Assembly (NCBI RefSeq): GCF_022557175.1
Contig: NZ_CP092915.1
Coordinates: forward strand, 1,736,001 to 1,800,000
Reading direction: 5' to 3'
Source of the DNA: Mycolicibacterium sp. YH-1
GTDB lineage: Bacteria; Actinomycetota; Actinomycetes; Mycobacteriales; Mycobacteriaceae
DNA: 64,000 bases
Below the pieces are notes generated by a model. It made no database searches, was not told where the DNA came from, and saw nothing but the letters and a program-made list of their open reading frames with translations. Positions 29,632 to 38,277 of the stretch are shown here, piece after piece. A program made the position numbers and the translations under genes. The stretch's first letter is position 1, and each line of letters begins with the position of its first letter.

Positions 29632-30183
29632 TCAGGCCCTGTCTTCGGCCAGGCGCAGCAGCGTCCACGCGGCCAGGCTCTGCGCGTCGGTGATCTCGCC
29701 GCTCGCCATCATGTCCTCGACCTCGGACCGGGTGAACCAGGCGCTGTGCATGTCCTGTTCCTCGTACTCGCGGTCGTGCTCGCCCTCGGTCAGCTGGGTG
29801 GCCAGCCACACCCAGCCGCGCTGGCTGCTCATGCCTGCGGCCACGTCGAGCTGGCCCAGCACCACCATCGACTCTGCCCGCAGGCCCGTCTCCTCGCGCA
29901 GTTCTGCTGCGGCGAGCTCCTCGGCGGGCGGCTCGCCGCCGTCGAGCGATCCCGGTGCGGTGCCCTGGGGAAACTCCCAGCGCCGCATGCCGATCGGATA
30001 GCGGAACTGCTCGACGAGGCGGTAACGGTCGCCGTCCTGGGGGATGACCAGTGCATACGTCGGTTTGTCGATCACCCCGTAGATGCCGAGGCTGCCGTCC
30101 GGCCTCCGGATGCCGTCCTCTCGGACGACCATCCACGCATTCCGATATATCTCGCGGGACTCGACGCGTTCGATGGGCTTCAC
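29632..30183 (-). CDS. Nudix hydrolase, ADP-ribose pyrophosphatase-like
   Basis: 183 residues. The Nudix helix reads GSLDGGEPPAEELAAAEL then REETGL, one residue longer than the strict G-x5-E-x7-REUxEExGU box, but with the EE metal ligands. RRWEFPQGTAPGS before it and the R-Y-P-I-G strand are typical of NudF/YffH-like ADP-sugar or ADP-ribose hydrolases. The GTG at 30183 is used because the upstream frame runs into fadD36. It is divergent from fadD36 with a 36-bp gap and upstream of the SnoaL remnant. Confidence 0.8.
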   Translation of the reverse strand: MKPIERVESREIYRNAWMVVREDGIRRPDGSLGIYGVIDKPTYALVIPQDGDRYRLVEQFRYPIGMRRWEFPQGTAPGSLDGGEPPAEELAAAELREETGLRAESMVVLGQLDVAAGMSSQRGWVWLATQLTEGEHDREYEEQDMHSAWFTRSEVEDMMASGEITDAQSLAAWTLLRLAEDRA

Positions 30184-30219
30184 CCGTCCAGTATCGCGTG
30201 CAGCGGTAGCCTCGCTGAC

Positions 30220-31620
30220 GTGCTGCTCACCTCGCTCAACCCGGCCGCTGTCGCCGCCGGACAGGACCTCGACGACGCCGTTCGGATCGGGGACGCCTCG
30301 TTGAGCCGCAGCGATCTCGTCGGCGCGGCCACCTCGGTGGCCGAACGGGTCGCCCGCGCGCAGCGTGTCGCGGTGCTGGCCACCCCGACCGCCACGACCG
30401 TGCTGGCCATCATCGGCTGTCTCATCGCCGGGGTGCCGGTAGTGCCGGTGCCTGCCGACGTGGGGGAGACCGAACGCCGACACATTCTCGCCGACTCAGG
30501 TGCGCAGGCATGGTTGGGAGAGCTGCCGCAGGACGCGGAGGGCCTGCCGCACATTCCCGTTCGGCTGCACGCTCGGTCCTGGCACCGCTACGCCGAACCC
30601 ACGCCGGACTCCACCGCGCTGATCATGTACACCTCCGGCACCACCGGGCCGCCCAAGGGCGTGGTGCTGAGCAGACGGGCGATCGCCGCCGACATCGATG
30701 CGCTGGCGCAGGCATGGCAGTGGACTTCCGATGACACGTTGGTGCACGGCCTTCCGCTGTTCCACGTGCACGGTCTGATCCTCGGCCTGCTGGGCTCGCT
30801 GCGGATCGGGAACCGCTTCGTCCACACCGGCAAGCCGACGCCTGAGGCATACGCGCAGGCAGCGGGAACGCTCTACTTCGGTGTTCCCACCGTGTGGTCG
30901 CGCGTCGTCGGCGATCCGGACGCCGCGCGGGCGTTGTCGTCGGCGCGACTGCTGGTGTCGGGCAGCGCACCGCTGCCGGTGCCGGTGTTCGACGAGATGG
31001 TGCGCCTCACCGGGCACGCTCCGGTCGAGCGGTACGGCAGCACCGAGTCGCTGATCACCCTCAGCACATCGGCCGACGGTGAACGGCGGGCCGGCTGGGT
31101 CGGACTGCCGCTCGCGGGTGTGCAGACCCGGCTCGTCGACGATGACGGGGCCGAGGTCGCCCACGATGGCGAGACCATCGGACGGTTGGAGGTCAAGTCG
31201 CCCACCATGTTCGACGGGTATCTGAATCGTGCGGATGCGACGGCCGACGCGTTCACCACCGACGGGTGGTACCGCACCGGCGACGTCGCGGTCGTCGACG
31301 CCGACGGTATGCACCGGATCGTCGGCCGCGAATCGGTGGACCTCATCAAGTCCGGCGGCTACCGGATCGGAGCCGGTGAGATCGAGACGATCCTGCTGGG
31401 CCACGCCGGGGTATCCGAGGCCGCGGTGGTCGGGGTGCCCGACGACGACCTGGGTCAGCGAATCGTGGCGTTCGTCGTCGGCGATGCCGACCCGGCCGAT
31501 CTGATCGACTACGTCGCCCGACAACTGTCGGTGCACAAGCGCCCCCGCGAGGTGCGCGTCGTCGAGAGCCTGCCCCGCAACGCGATGGGCAAGGTACTCA
31601 AGAAGGAGCTGATGACGTGA
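30220..31620 (+). CDS. fadD36: Acyl-CoA synthetase FadD36-like
   Basis: 466 residues of ANL-superfamily adenylate-forming enzyme. P-loop YTSGTTGPPKGV, A5 motif ERYGSTES, A7 YRTGDVA, and the C-terminal Lys in PRNAMGKVLKKEL are all present. Short compared with most FadDs, similar to Rv1193 (FadD36), and close to malonyl-CoA/short-chain acyl-CoA ligases. The GTG at 30220 lies 7 nt after TAGCCT, so probably leaderless; the longer frame upstream overlaps the divergent Nudix gene. The stop overlaps the VOC-gene GTG (GTGA). Confidence 0.85.
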   Translation: MLLTSLNPAAVAAGQDLDDAVRIGDASLSRSDLVGAATSVAERVARAQRVAVLATPTATTVLAIIGCLIAGVPVVPVPADVGETERRHILADSGAQAWLGELPQDAEGLPHIPVRLHARSWHRYAEPTPDSTALIMYTSGTTGPPKGVVLSRRAIAADIDALAQAWQWTSDDTLVHGLPLFHVHGLILGLLGSLRIGNRFVHTGKPTPEAYAQAAGTLYFGVPTVWSRVVGDPDAARALSSARLLVSGSAPLPVPVFDEMVRLTGHAPVERYGSTESLITLSTSADGERRAGWVGLPLAGVQTRLVDDDGAEVAHDGETIGRLEVKSPTMFDGYLNRADATADAFTTDGWYRTGDVAVVDADGMHRIVGRESVDLIKSGGYRIGAGEIETILLGHAGVSEAAVVGVPDDDLGQRIVAFVVGDADPADLIDYVARQLSVHKRPREVRVVESLPRNAMGKVLKKELMT

Positions 31621-31967
31621 CCCTGGTGTTCGACGAGATCTGCATCGACGCCCACGACATCACCGCGCTGGCCGGCTGGTGGGCGCGGGTACTGGGCTGG
31701 GACAGCGGCATCACCTCCGACGGTGACGCGGTGCTGTACGCGCCGCCCGGGGCCGGACCGAACTGGCTCTTCCTCGAGGTGCCCGACGACAAGGTGGTCA
31801 AGAACCGCATCCACTTCGACTTCCGGCCCGACGATCAGCAGGCCGAGGTCGATCGCGTCATCGGCCTCGGCGCGCACCGCGTGGACATCGGTCAGGGCGA
31901 CGAGTCCTGGGTGGTGCTCGCCGACCCCGAGGGCAACGAGTTCTGCATCCTCGCCGCCGACGACTGA
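31617..31967 (+). CDS. VOC-superfamily (glyoxalase/bleomycin resistance-like) protein
   Basis: 116 residues, about one and a half betaalphabetabetabeta units: IDAHDITALAGWWARVLGW at the start, NRIHFDFRPDD in the middle and ADPEGNEFCIL at the end. His and Glu residues lie in the usual metal positions. It belongs to the glyoxalase-like subgroup common in actinobacteria, substrate unknown. Translationally coupled to fadD36 through a GTGA overlap. Confidence 0.82.
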   Translation: MTLVFDEICIDAHDITALAGWWARVLGWDSGITSDGDAVLYAPPGAGPNWLFLEVPDDKVVKNRIHFDFRPDDQQAEVDRVIGLGAHRVDIGQGDESWVVLADPEGNEFCILAADD

Positions 31968-31987
31968 CCCTCTCTCACAAGCCGCCC

Positions 31988-32040
31988 AACGTGAACTAGA
32001 TGGCGAAGAATTCGCGAAATTTGGCGAACTAGTTCACGTT
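31988..32040. terminator. 12-bp inverted repeat between convergent VOC and dapD genes
   Basis: AACGTGAACTAG and its exact reverse complement CTAGTTCACGTT flank a 29-nt A/T-richer spacer that contains GAATTC and GCGAAATTTGGC. Lying between two stop codons, it is probably a bidirectional terminator. The long arms and loop are unusual for a simple terminator. Confidence 0.5.
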
Positions 32041-32060
32041 CGCGGTGAGAAATCCCGATC

Positions 32061-33005
32061 TCAGTTGGCGTGCAGGGCCTCGTTGAGGGTGATGCCAGTG
32101 CCGTCGCGCTTGACGACCTCGACAGCGCCCGATAGCGAATTACGGCGGAACAGAAGGTTGTTCGCCCCTGACAGCTCGATCGCCTTGATGGTCTTGCCGT
32201 CACCAGCGGTGACCTTGGTTCCACCGGTGACATAGAGCCCGGCTTCGATCACGCAGTCGTCGCCGAGCGAGATGCCGAGCCCGGAGTTGGCGCCCAGCAG
32301 GCATCGTTTGCCAACGGAGATGACTTCCTTGCCGCCGCCGGACAGTGTGCCCATGATGGATGCGCCGCCACCGACGTCGGACCCGTCGTCGACAACGACA
32401 CCCGCCGAGATCCGGCCCTCGACCATCGACGTGCCCAGCGTTCCGGCATTGAAGTTCACGAAACCCTCGTGCATGACCGTGGTGCCCTCGGCGAGATGCG
32501 CGCCAAGGCGGACCCGGTCGGCGTCGGCGATCCGCACGCCCTTGGGCAGCACGTAGTCGACCATGCGGGGGAACTTGTCCACGCCGTACACCGCGACGGC
32601 GCCACGCTTGCGCAGCCGCGCGCGGGTCTCTTCGAAGCCATCGACGGCGCACGGCCCGTGGCTCGTCCACACGACATTGGCCAGCATGCCGAAGATGCCG
32701 TCCATGTTGGCGCCGTGCGGCTTGATCAGGCGGTGCGACAGCAGGTGGAGGCGCAGGTAGGCGTCGTAGGCGTCGGCGGGCTTGTCGTCCAGCGACGCGA
32801 TCGTGGTGCGGACGAGGACGACCTCGACGTCACGCTCCGCATCGCGCCCCGCCAGCGTGGCCAGCTCCTCGGAGACCTCTGCCACCGACAGGCGAGTAGT
32901 CCCCGAAGGACCGTCCACGCCGAGTTCGGGGGCGGGAAACCACGTGTCGAGGACAGTTCCGTCTGCGGCGATGGTGGCCACGCCCAAGCCTGATGCTGAA
33001 GTCAC
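32061..33005 (-). CDS. dapD: Tetrahydrodipicolinate N-succinyltransferase DapD
   Basis: 314 residues, close to the 317 of Rv1201c, of the actinobacterial DapD group. The left-handed beta-helix is visible as repeated hexapeptides ([26 protein letters not shown] and on). [21 protein letters not shown] and [22 protein letters not shown] carry the active-site residues. It succinylates tetrahydrodipicolinate in lysine/DAP synthesis. The GTG at 33005 lies 8 nt after a TAACCT box. Divergent from dapE, the enzyme two steps later, with a 34-bp gap. Confidence 0.94.
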   Translation of the reverse strand: MTSASGLGVATIAADGTVLDTWFPAPELGVDGPSGTTRLSVAEVSEELATLAGRDAERDVEVVLVRTTIASLDDKPADAYDAYLRLHLLSHRLIKPHGANMDGIFGMLANVVWTSHGPCAVDGFEETRARLRKRGAVAVYGVDKFPRMVDYVLPKGVRIADADRVRLGAHLAEGTTVMHEGFVNFNAGTLGTSMVEGRISAGVVVDDGSDVGGGASIMGTLSGGGKEVISVGKRCLLGANSGLGISLGDDCVIEAGLYVTGGTKVTAGDGKTIKAIELSGANNLLFRRNSLSGAVEVVKRDGTGITLNEALHAN

Positions 33006-33013
33006 GGTGCTAG

Positions 33014-33031
33014 AGGTTACTGGACTAACCT
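33014..33031. promoter_or_regulatory. Symmetric divergent promoter of dapD and dapE
   Basis: AGGTTA-CTGGAC-TAACCT is a perfect inverted repeat. Each arm is a -10-like TAACCT reading outward, exactly 8 nt before the dapD GTG (33005) and the dapE GTG (33040). Both -35 regions would lie across the centre in the opposite gene's territory, so the two polymerases would compete for the site. Function inferred from geometry. Confidence 0.5.
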
Positions 33032-33039
33032 CGGTGATC

Positions 33040-34107
33040 GTGGTCCTGGATTTACGAGCCGATCCGATCGCCCTCACGGCGGCGCTGGTGGACATCCCCA
33101 GCGAGTCGCGGCACGAGCAGCGCATCGCCGATGAGATCGAGGCCGCGCTGCGCGCGCAGGCCCCGGCCTTCGAGGTCATCCGCAACGGCGATGCCGTGCT
33201 GGCCCGCACCAACCTAGGGCGGCCGTCGCGCGTCCTGCTGGCCGGTCACACCGACACCGTGCCCGCCGCCGACAACCTGCCGAGTCGCCTCGTCGACGGC
33301 GTCCTGCACGGCTGCGGCACATCCGACATGAAGTCGGGCGACGCGGTGTTTCTGCACCTCGCGGCGACCGTGGTCGAACCCGCGCATGACATCACGCTGG
33401 TGATGTATGACTGCGAGGAGATCGAGTCGTCGGCCAACGGGCTGGGGCGCATCGAACGCGAGCTTCCCGAATGGCTCGCCGCCGACGTCGCGATCCTCGG
33501 CGAGCCCTCAGGTGGCTACATCGAGGCGGGCTGTCAGGGCACCATCCGCGTCATCGTCGGTGCCACCGGGACCCGGGCGCATTCCGCGCGATCGTGGCTG
33601 GGCGACAACGCGATTCACAAGTTGGGCGCGGTTATGCAGCGGCTGTCGGACTATCAGCCGCGCGACGTCGACATCGACGGGTGTACGTACCGCGAGGGCC
33701 TGTCGGCGGTTCGTGTCGACGGCGGTATCGCGGGCAACGTCATTCCCGACGCCGCGGCGCTGACGGTGAACTTCCGATTCGCCCCTGACCGCACCGTCGA
33801 CGCCGCGGTGGAGCACGTGCACCGGGTGTTCGACGGCCTCGACGTCACGTTCGAGGTGACTGACGCCGCGGCCGGTGCGCTTCCTGGGCTGACCAAACCC
33901 GCTGCCGCGGCGCTGGTGGCGGCTGCCGGGGGTCAGGTGCGGGCCAAGTACGGCTGGACCGATGTGGCACGGTTCGCCGCGCTCGGGATCCCCGCGGTCA
34001 ACTACGGTCCGGGTGACCCGAACCTGGCGCACCGCGTCGACGAGCACGTCGATACCGCGCAGATCACCGCGACCACGGAGACGCTGCGGAAATATCTGCT
34101 TGCGTGA
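33040..34107 (+). CDS. dapE: Succinyl-diaminopimelate desuccinylase DapE
   Basis: 355 residues of the M20 metallopeptidase fold. Metal ligands lie in [46 protein letters not shown] and a C-terminal HRVDEHV. The dimerisation domain sits in the middle (about 180-295), starting with [13 protein letters not shown] sequence ([19 protein letters not shown]). It releases succinate from N-succinyl-LL-DAP. The GTG at 33040 matches the Rv1202 N-terminus ([22 protein letters not shown]). Confidence 0.94.
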   Translation: MVLDLRADPIALTAALVDIPSESRHEQRIADEIEAALRAQAPAFEVIRNGDAVLARTNLGRPSRVLLAGHTDTVPAADNLPSRLVDGVLHGCGTSDMKSGDAVFLHLAATVVEPAHDITLVMYDCEEIESSANGLGRIERELPEWLAADVAILGEPSGGYIEAGCQGTIRVIVGATGTRAHSARSWLGDNAIHKLGAVMQRLSDYQPRDVDIDGCTYREGLSAVRVDGGIAGNVIPDAAALTVNFRFAPDRTVDAAVEHVHRVFDGLDVTFEVTDAAAGALPGLTKPAAAALVAAAGGQVRAKYGWTDVARFAALGIPAVNYGPGDPNLAHRVDEHVDTAQITATTETLRKYLLA

Positions 34108-34113
34108 CGTCGT

Positions 34114-34266
34114 TACGATGGGTCGAGTACGCGTAGTCGATCTGCGCGCTGTCGATTGAGGTGGGCCGCAATCTTGCTGGGAGACGACATCTCCGGATAA
34201 CCCGGAGCACGTCCTGAGTCGCCCCTCCCTGCCCGTTTCACGGGCACTCATCGAGAGATCTCCCAC
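34114..34266 (+). promoter_or_regulatory. Structured 5' leader of the ABC-F gene with candidate leader peptide
   Basis: A TACGAT -10 candidate (34114-34119) is followed by about 140 nt of untranslated leader. It contains a short frame from GTG 34161 to TGA 34217 (18 codons, Arg-rich: MGRNLAGRRHLRITRSTS). One hairpin lies inside that frame (CTCCGG...CCGGAG, 34191-34207) and a second just before the gene (GCCCGT-TTC-ACGGGC, 34231-34245). This layout resembles ribosome-mediated attenuation of antibiotic-resistance ABC-F genes. An alternative frame, ATG 34118 to TGA 34159, overlaps the -10. Confidence 0.4.
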
Positions 34267-35880
34267 ATGTCTTCCATCGTTGTCTCCAATCTGTCCTTCG
34301 CGTGGCCCGATGACACCGCGGTGTTCTCCGGCCTGTCATTCACCGTGCCCGAGGGCCGAACCGGCCTGATCGCACCCAACGGCGCAGGCAAGAGCACCCT
34401 GCTGCGCCTCATCGCGGGGGAGTACACCCCCACCGAAGGGGCCGTCACCGTCGACGGGCTGCTCGGCTATCTACCGCAGTCGCTGCCCTTTGACGGGCAC
34501 CTCACCGTGGCCGACGCACTGGGCGTCACACCGGTGATCGACGCCCTCGACGCGCTGGCGGCCGGCGACTCGTCGGAGGCCGTGTTCACCGCGATCGGCG
34601 ACGACTGGGACATCGAGGAGCGCTCGCGTGCGCAGCTCGCGCGGCTCGGTCTGGGGGATGTCGCGCTGGACCGCCGGCTCGGCACGCTCAGCGGTGGCGA
34701 GGTGATCTCCGTGGGGTTGGCCGCACGACTGCTGGCACGCCCCGACGTGCTCCTGCTCGACGAGCCGACCAACAACCTCGACCTCGACGCGCGGCACCGG
34801 CTGTACGACGCGCTCGACGACTTCGGCGGCACGCTTCTGCTGGTGAGTCACGATCGGGTGCTGCTCGACCGGGTGGACCGCATCGCCGAGCTGCGCGGTG
34901 GTGAAATCCGTTATCACGGAGGGAACTTCAGTTCCTTCACCGAGGCACTCGAGGCCGCGCAGGCGGCGGCTGCGGCGGATGTGCGCAACACCGAACAACT
35001 CCTCAAGCGGGAGAAACGGCAGATGCAGCAGGCCCGGGAACGCGCCGCGAAGCGGTCGAGCACCGCCGCCCGCAACCTGAAGGACGCGGGGCTGCCGAAG
35101 ATCGTGGCGGGCAAGCTCAAGCGGGACGCGCAGGAGTCCGCGGCCCGCGCCGACGACGTGCACGCCAAGCGCGTCGAGGACGCCCGCCAACGCCTCGACG
35201 AGGCCGAACGCGCGGTCCGTGACGACGACGCGATCGTGCTGGATCTGCCCGACACCGAGGTGCCCGCCGGCCGCACGGTCGTCGCCATGCGGTCCGTCCG
35301 GTTCAGTCACGGCGGTCGAGAGCTGTTCGCGGACAGCGGTATCGACCTGGACATCCGCGGTCCGGAACGCATCGCGCTGACCGGGGGTAATGGGGTGGGT
35401 AAGTCCACGCTGCTGCGGATTCTTAGCGGGGATCTGCCTCTCGCGGATGGTGATGTGCAACGGGCCGATGGTCGGATCGCCTATCTGTCGCAGCGGCTGG
35501 ATCTGCTTGACCCCGAGCGCACGGTCGCGCAGAGCCTGGCGTCGTCCGCGCCGAGCCTGAGCCATACCCGTCGCATGCATCTGTTGGCGCAGTTCCTGTT
35601 TCGCGGGGACCGCATTCACCTACCGGTGTCGGCGCTTTCGGGTGGCGAACGGTTGCGTGCGACCCTGATGTGCGTGCTCTACGCCGAGCCCGCGCCACAG
35701 CTGCTGCTGCTCGACGAGCCGACCAACAACCTCGACCTCGTCAGCGTGGCGCAACTGGAGTCGGCGTTGAACTCATACCGTGGAGCGTTGCTGGTCGTGA
35801 GCCACGACGAAGCGTTCCTCGACGCGATCGGCGTCGACCGCCGGTTGGTACTCGCCGAGGGGCAGTTGTCAGAGCGGTGA
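34267..35880 (+). CDS. ABC-F family ATPase (ribosome-associated / possible antibiotic resistance)
   Basis: 537 residues with two ABC domains and no membrane helices. Walker [13 protein letters not shown], signature LSGGEV and Walker B LLLDEPTNNLDL are in the first half; GGNGVGKSTLLRI, LSGGERLR and LLLLDEPTNNLDL in the second. They are joined by a charged helical linker (about 215-320) that in this family reaches into the ribosomal P/E site. ABC-F proteins protect ribosomes from antibiotics or relieve stalls. The translated start (34267) has GAGAG at 9 nt. The structured leader upstream supports an antibiotic-inducible role; a housekeeping role like EttA remains possible. Confidence 0.85.
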   Translation: MSSIVVSNLSFAWPDDTAVFSGLSFTVPEGRTGLIAPNGAGKSTLLRLIAGEYTPTEGAVTVDGLLGYLPQSLPFDGHLTVADALGVTPVIDALDALAAGDSSEAVFTAIGDDWDIEERSRAQLARLGLGDVALDRRLGTLSGGEVISVGLAARLLARPDVLLLDEPTNNLDLDARHRLYDALDDFGGTLLLVSHDRVLLDRVDRIAELRGGEIRYHGGNFSSFTEALEAAQAAAAADVRNTEQLLKREKRQMQQARERAAKRSSTAARNLKDAGLPKIVAGKLKRDAQESAARADDVHAKRVEDARQRLDEAERAVRDDDAIVLDLPDTEVPAGRTVVAMRSVRFSHGGRELFADSGIDLDIRGPERIALTGGNGVGKSTLLRILSGDLPLADGDVQRADGRIAYLSQRLDLLDPERTVAQSLASSAPSLSHTRRMHLLAQFLFRGDRIHLPVSALSGGERLRATLMCVLYAEPAPQLLLLDEPTNNLDLVSVAQLESALNSYRGALLVVSHDEAFLDAIGVDRRLVLAEGQLSER

Positions 35881-36705
35881 CTGCTGCGGGCGGGTCTGCG
35901 CGGGTTGTGGTGGAGAACTCTCAACGGGTGCACGCCCCGCCGAGTCGGAGCCCTGCTGGGCGTCTGTCGCGGATGCCTGCGGGGGAGACGCGTTGTCGTC
36001 CTTGGGCTTTGAGTCCTGCGGGCTCTTGTCCTCGTCGCGGGGCTCGCCGTCGGGTTTCGGTTCGTCGGCCGATGGGTCGCCGGTAGCCGCTCCGGCTGCG
36101 CCACCTGCGGCGCCGGCCGCCGCCCCGGTGGCGGCCTGCACGATGCCCTGCACCCCCTGCATGACCTGTTGGGGGAGTTGTTGCAGGCCCTGTGCGAGCC
36201 CTTGCAGAGGCTGGGTGACCGATTGGGCGGCCTGGCCGATCTGCTGGCCGATCTGGCTGACCATCTGACCCGCCATGTCACCGCCGGCCTGACCGCCGCC
36301 CGCCGCCCCCGCGGGGCTCCCGCCTGATGCTGCACCACTCGCACCGCCGGTAGCGCCGCCGCCGCCAGAGCCGCCCTGGCCCTGCGCCGAAAGCGCATCG
36401 GCTGCGGCCTTGAGCTTGTCGGCGCTGGCCATGTCACCCTGGGCGTACATCTGCTGCGCCTTGCCCAGCAGCTCCGCGATGGTGTCGCTGGAAGTCTTCG
36501 TGGTCTGGATCGTGCCCATACGGCTCTGCGAGACGCCATCGAGGGCGCTGTTGACGCTGAATGCGATGTTGCCGAACGACGCGGCGACATCGGCGGCCTG
36601 CGGCGCGCCCGCACCGGTCAGCTGCGCGAGCCCGCCCGCGACCTGGGTGTGGATATCGGACAGCGGCGACAGGCCGGTGTCGCCGAGATAGAACTGATCC
36701 GTCAT
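35869..36705 (-). CDS. EspC/WXG100-like type VII secretion-associated protein with long Gln/Gly/Pro tail
   Basis: 278 residues. The N-terminal ~95 residues form two predicted helices around a turn, starting with IHTQVAGGLAQLTGAGAPQAADVAASF and ending QMYAQGDMASADKLKAAADAL, as in EspC-type ESX partners. Then comes a Gly/Ala-rich hinge, a Gln-rich helix (QMVSQIGQQIGQAAQSV) and a disordered acidic/Pro tail. Such proteins usually pair with an EspA/EspE-type partner, and one is encoded two genes upstream on the same strand. No complete ESX machinery is present, so export would depend on a locus elsewhere. The stop overlaps the ABC-F stop by 12 bp. Confidence 0.65.
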   Translation of the reverse strand: MTDQFYLGDTGLSPLSDIHTQVAGGLAQLTGAGAPQAADVAASFGNIAFSVNSALDGVSQSRMGTIQTTKTSSDTIAELLGKAQQMYAQGDMASADKLKAAADALSAQGQGGSGGGGATGGASGAASGGSPAGAAGGGQAGGDMAGQMVSQIGQQIGQAAQSVTQPLQGLAQGLQQLPQQVMQGVQGIVQAATGAAAGAAGGAAGAATGDPSADEPKPDGEPRDEDKSPQDSKPKDDNASPPQASATDAQQGSDSAGRAPVESSPPQPAQTRPQQSPL

Positions 36706-36823
36706 CGCTGCCCCTGACAGTTTGTCGTTGGATCAATCTTAAGGCGAGCGGCGACCCGGTTCGATCGCGAGAATCCAAGAAGTTGGCGCCAGCGGCCACA
36801 GCCCGGCGACATCCGACTTAGTG

Positions 36824-37090
36824 TCAGGTCAGAAGGACGATTAGCGCATAGGCGCTTGCCAGAGCGGGGCCGACAGGTGCGCACCAAATCGCTACCGAAA
36901 CTGCAATCCGCCCATGGCGGGACAAGTGAATCGCAAACACGGCGGAAGCTACGAGCATCAACGTAAGCACGATCAGGCCCGCGGCGATGAGATACTTAGT
37001 GGGCACTACGAAGGTTAGCGTCGAAATACATGCCAGCCATGCGGTGTACCCCGCTGCCAGTCCTATGAGCCCCGCGATGAACCGTTGCAC
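36824..37090 (-). CDS. Small three-helix membrane protein, candidate immunity/partner
   Basis: 88 residues, nearly all hydrophobic: helices at about 3-27, 30-55 and 62-86 with few charges. It starts with GTG 7 bp after the stop of the EspA/EspE-like gene and has no clear Shine-Dalgarno, so it is probably translationally coupled to it. GC is clearly below the window average, as in the adjacent 3' half of that gene. No family recognised. Position and size fit an immunity protein for a membrane-acting effector; a chaperone or unrelated protein is equally possible from sequence alone. Confidence 0.5.
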   Translation of the reverse strand: MQRFIAGLIGLAAGYTAWLACISTLTFVVPTKYLIAAGLIVLTLMLVASAVFAIHLSRHGRIAVSVAIWCAPVGPALASAYALIVLLT

Positions 37091-37097
37091 GTTTAGA

Positions 37098-38171
37098 TCA
37101 CACCATCGTGGGACCGGAACTCAGCGGCGAGGGGGGGAGTCGGCTATCCAGATTGTTCGCAAACACTTGCCAAATCCCCTTGTTGAACCAGCTCGCGCCC
37201 GGTATCGCGCTGATACCCGAGACGGGTCCCGACGCTTCGACGCGGAGTTCCCAATTCAATCTTCCCGGCACGGGACTGCTTGCCGCAGGGACGATCTCAA
37301 ATTCGATGACGCGGCCCGGACCTTCGCTATGTCCGGGCAGGGACACGAACTGGAATCCGGTGTCAGTAACTTTCGTCACTTTCACAGGTTCTGGACCCGT
37401 GGGTCCATCGAGGTTGATCGTTGCGCCCTCGACTATTGACGGCTGGTCGCCAGTGAACGTGAAGTACTTGTTGTAGTTGGTGAGCACCTCTTGTGCGATT
37501 TTCTGCTGCGTCCAGGATTCATTCGTCGAGAACGGGTACCCGTAGTGGTAGCTTCCATAGCCCCCCGTGGGGTCTTGCGGCTGTGGATCATCATCAACAG
37601 CAGTGGGTCCTTGTTTGAAATCCACGGCCTGTATGGGGGACTTCTTTGGATCTTTTGCGTCGCTGCCCTGTCCGAACTTCTGATCGTTGAGCGCTTGATA
37701 CTCGCCGCCGATGCCCTTGATGGCACCGCCGATCCGGTTCAACTCCGCGTTCGACGTCGTGATGATCTCGGTGACCTGGCCGAGGCCGTTCTTGACGATC
37801 GGCATCAGCATCTGTTCGCGGGTCTTTCCCGCGGGCACCGACGCCGCGGCGTCGAGCACCCACTGCCGGACCGTGTCGAGGTTCTGGCGGCCGGTCGACA
37901 CGACCTGGGCCGATTCGGTCACCTTGGCGCTCAGCCGCTGGTCCAGCGACGCCAGCTCGCCGAAGACCTTGCCGTGGTTGGTGTTCGCCGTGTCATACGC
38001 GCTCGCCGCGGTGCCGGTCCACCGCGAGCCGGGTGCGGCCGATTCGACGGTCGTCTGCATCTGGCGCAAGGACCCGCTCTGGTCGAACGACTCACCGGTC
38101 TGAGGTGTGCCCTGCCCGAACGTCTCTCGCGCCTTCGACCAGGTCGACATGAACCCGTCCAGCACGCCCAC
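37098..38171 (-). CDS. EspA/EspE-type secreted protein with distinct low-GC C-terminal domain
   Basis: 357 residues from the GTG at 38171, which has a G-rich ribosome-binding site. The N-terminal half (about 1-170) is helical and matches EspA/EspE-type ESX substrates: MSTWSKARETFGQG, SAAPGSRWTGTAASAYDTAN, NTNHGKVFGELASLDQRL. After a Gln/Asp/Pro linker (about 195-220) a different domain follows with YGYPFSTNESW, YNKYFTFTG, VSLPGHSEGPGRVIEFE and IPGASWFNKGIWQVFANNL. This part has lower GC and other codon use. N-terminal export domain plus exchangeable C-terminal domain is the plan of polymorphic toxins. No catalytic motif identified, so toxin activity is inference. Confidence 0.6.
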   Translation of the reverse strand: MGVLDGFMSTWSKARETFGQGTPQTGESFDQSGSLRQMQTTVESAAPGSRWTGTAASAYDTANTNHGKVFGELASLDQRLSAKVTESAQVVSTGRQNLDTVRQWVLDAAASVPAGKTREQMLMPIVKNGLGQVTEIITTSNAELNRIGGAIKGIGGEYQALNDQKFGQGSDAKDPKKSPIQAVDFKQGPTAVDDDPQPQDPTGGYGSYHYGYPFSTNESWTQQKIAQEVLTNYNKYFTFTGDQPSIVEGATINLDGPTGPEPVKVTKVTDTGFQFVSLPGHSEGPGRVIEFEIVPAASSPVPGRLNWELRVEASGPVSGISAIPGASWFNKGIWQVFANNLDSRLPPSPLSSGPTMV

Positions 38172-38277
38172 AGCACACCCCCCACGGAAAGAAAAGCACA
38201 GTCCGAGGCCAATCCTAAGCTGCACCGGCTACCCGTTGACGCAGCAATTGCGAGATCGCCGGACTACGCTCGGCCCG

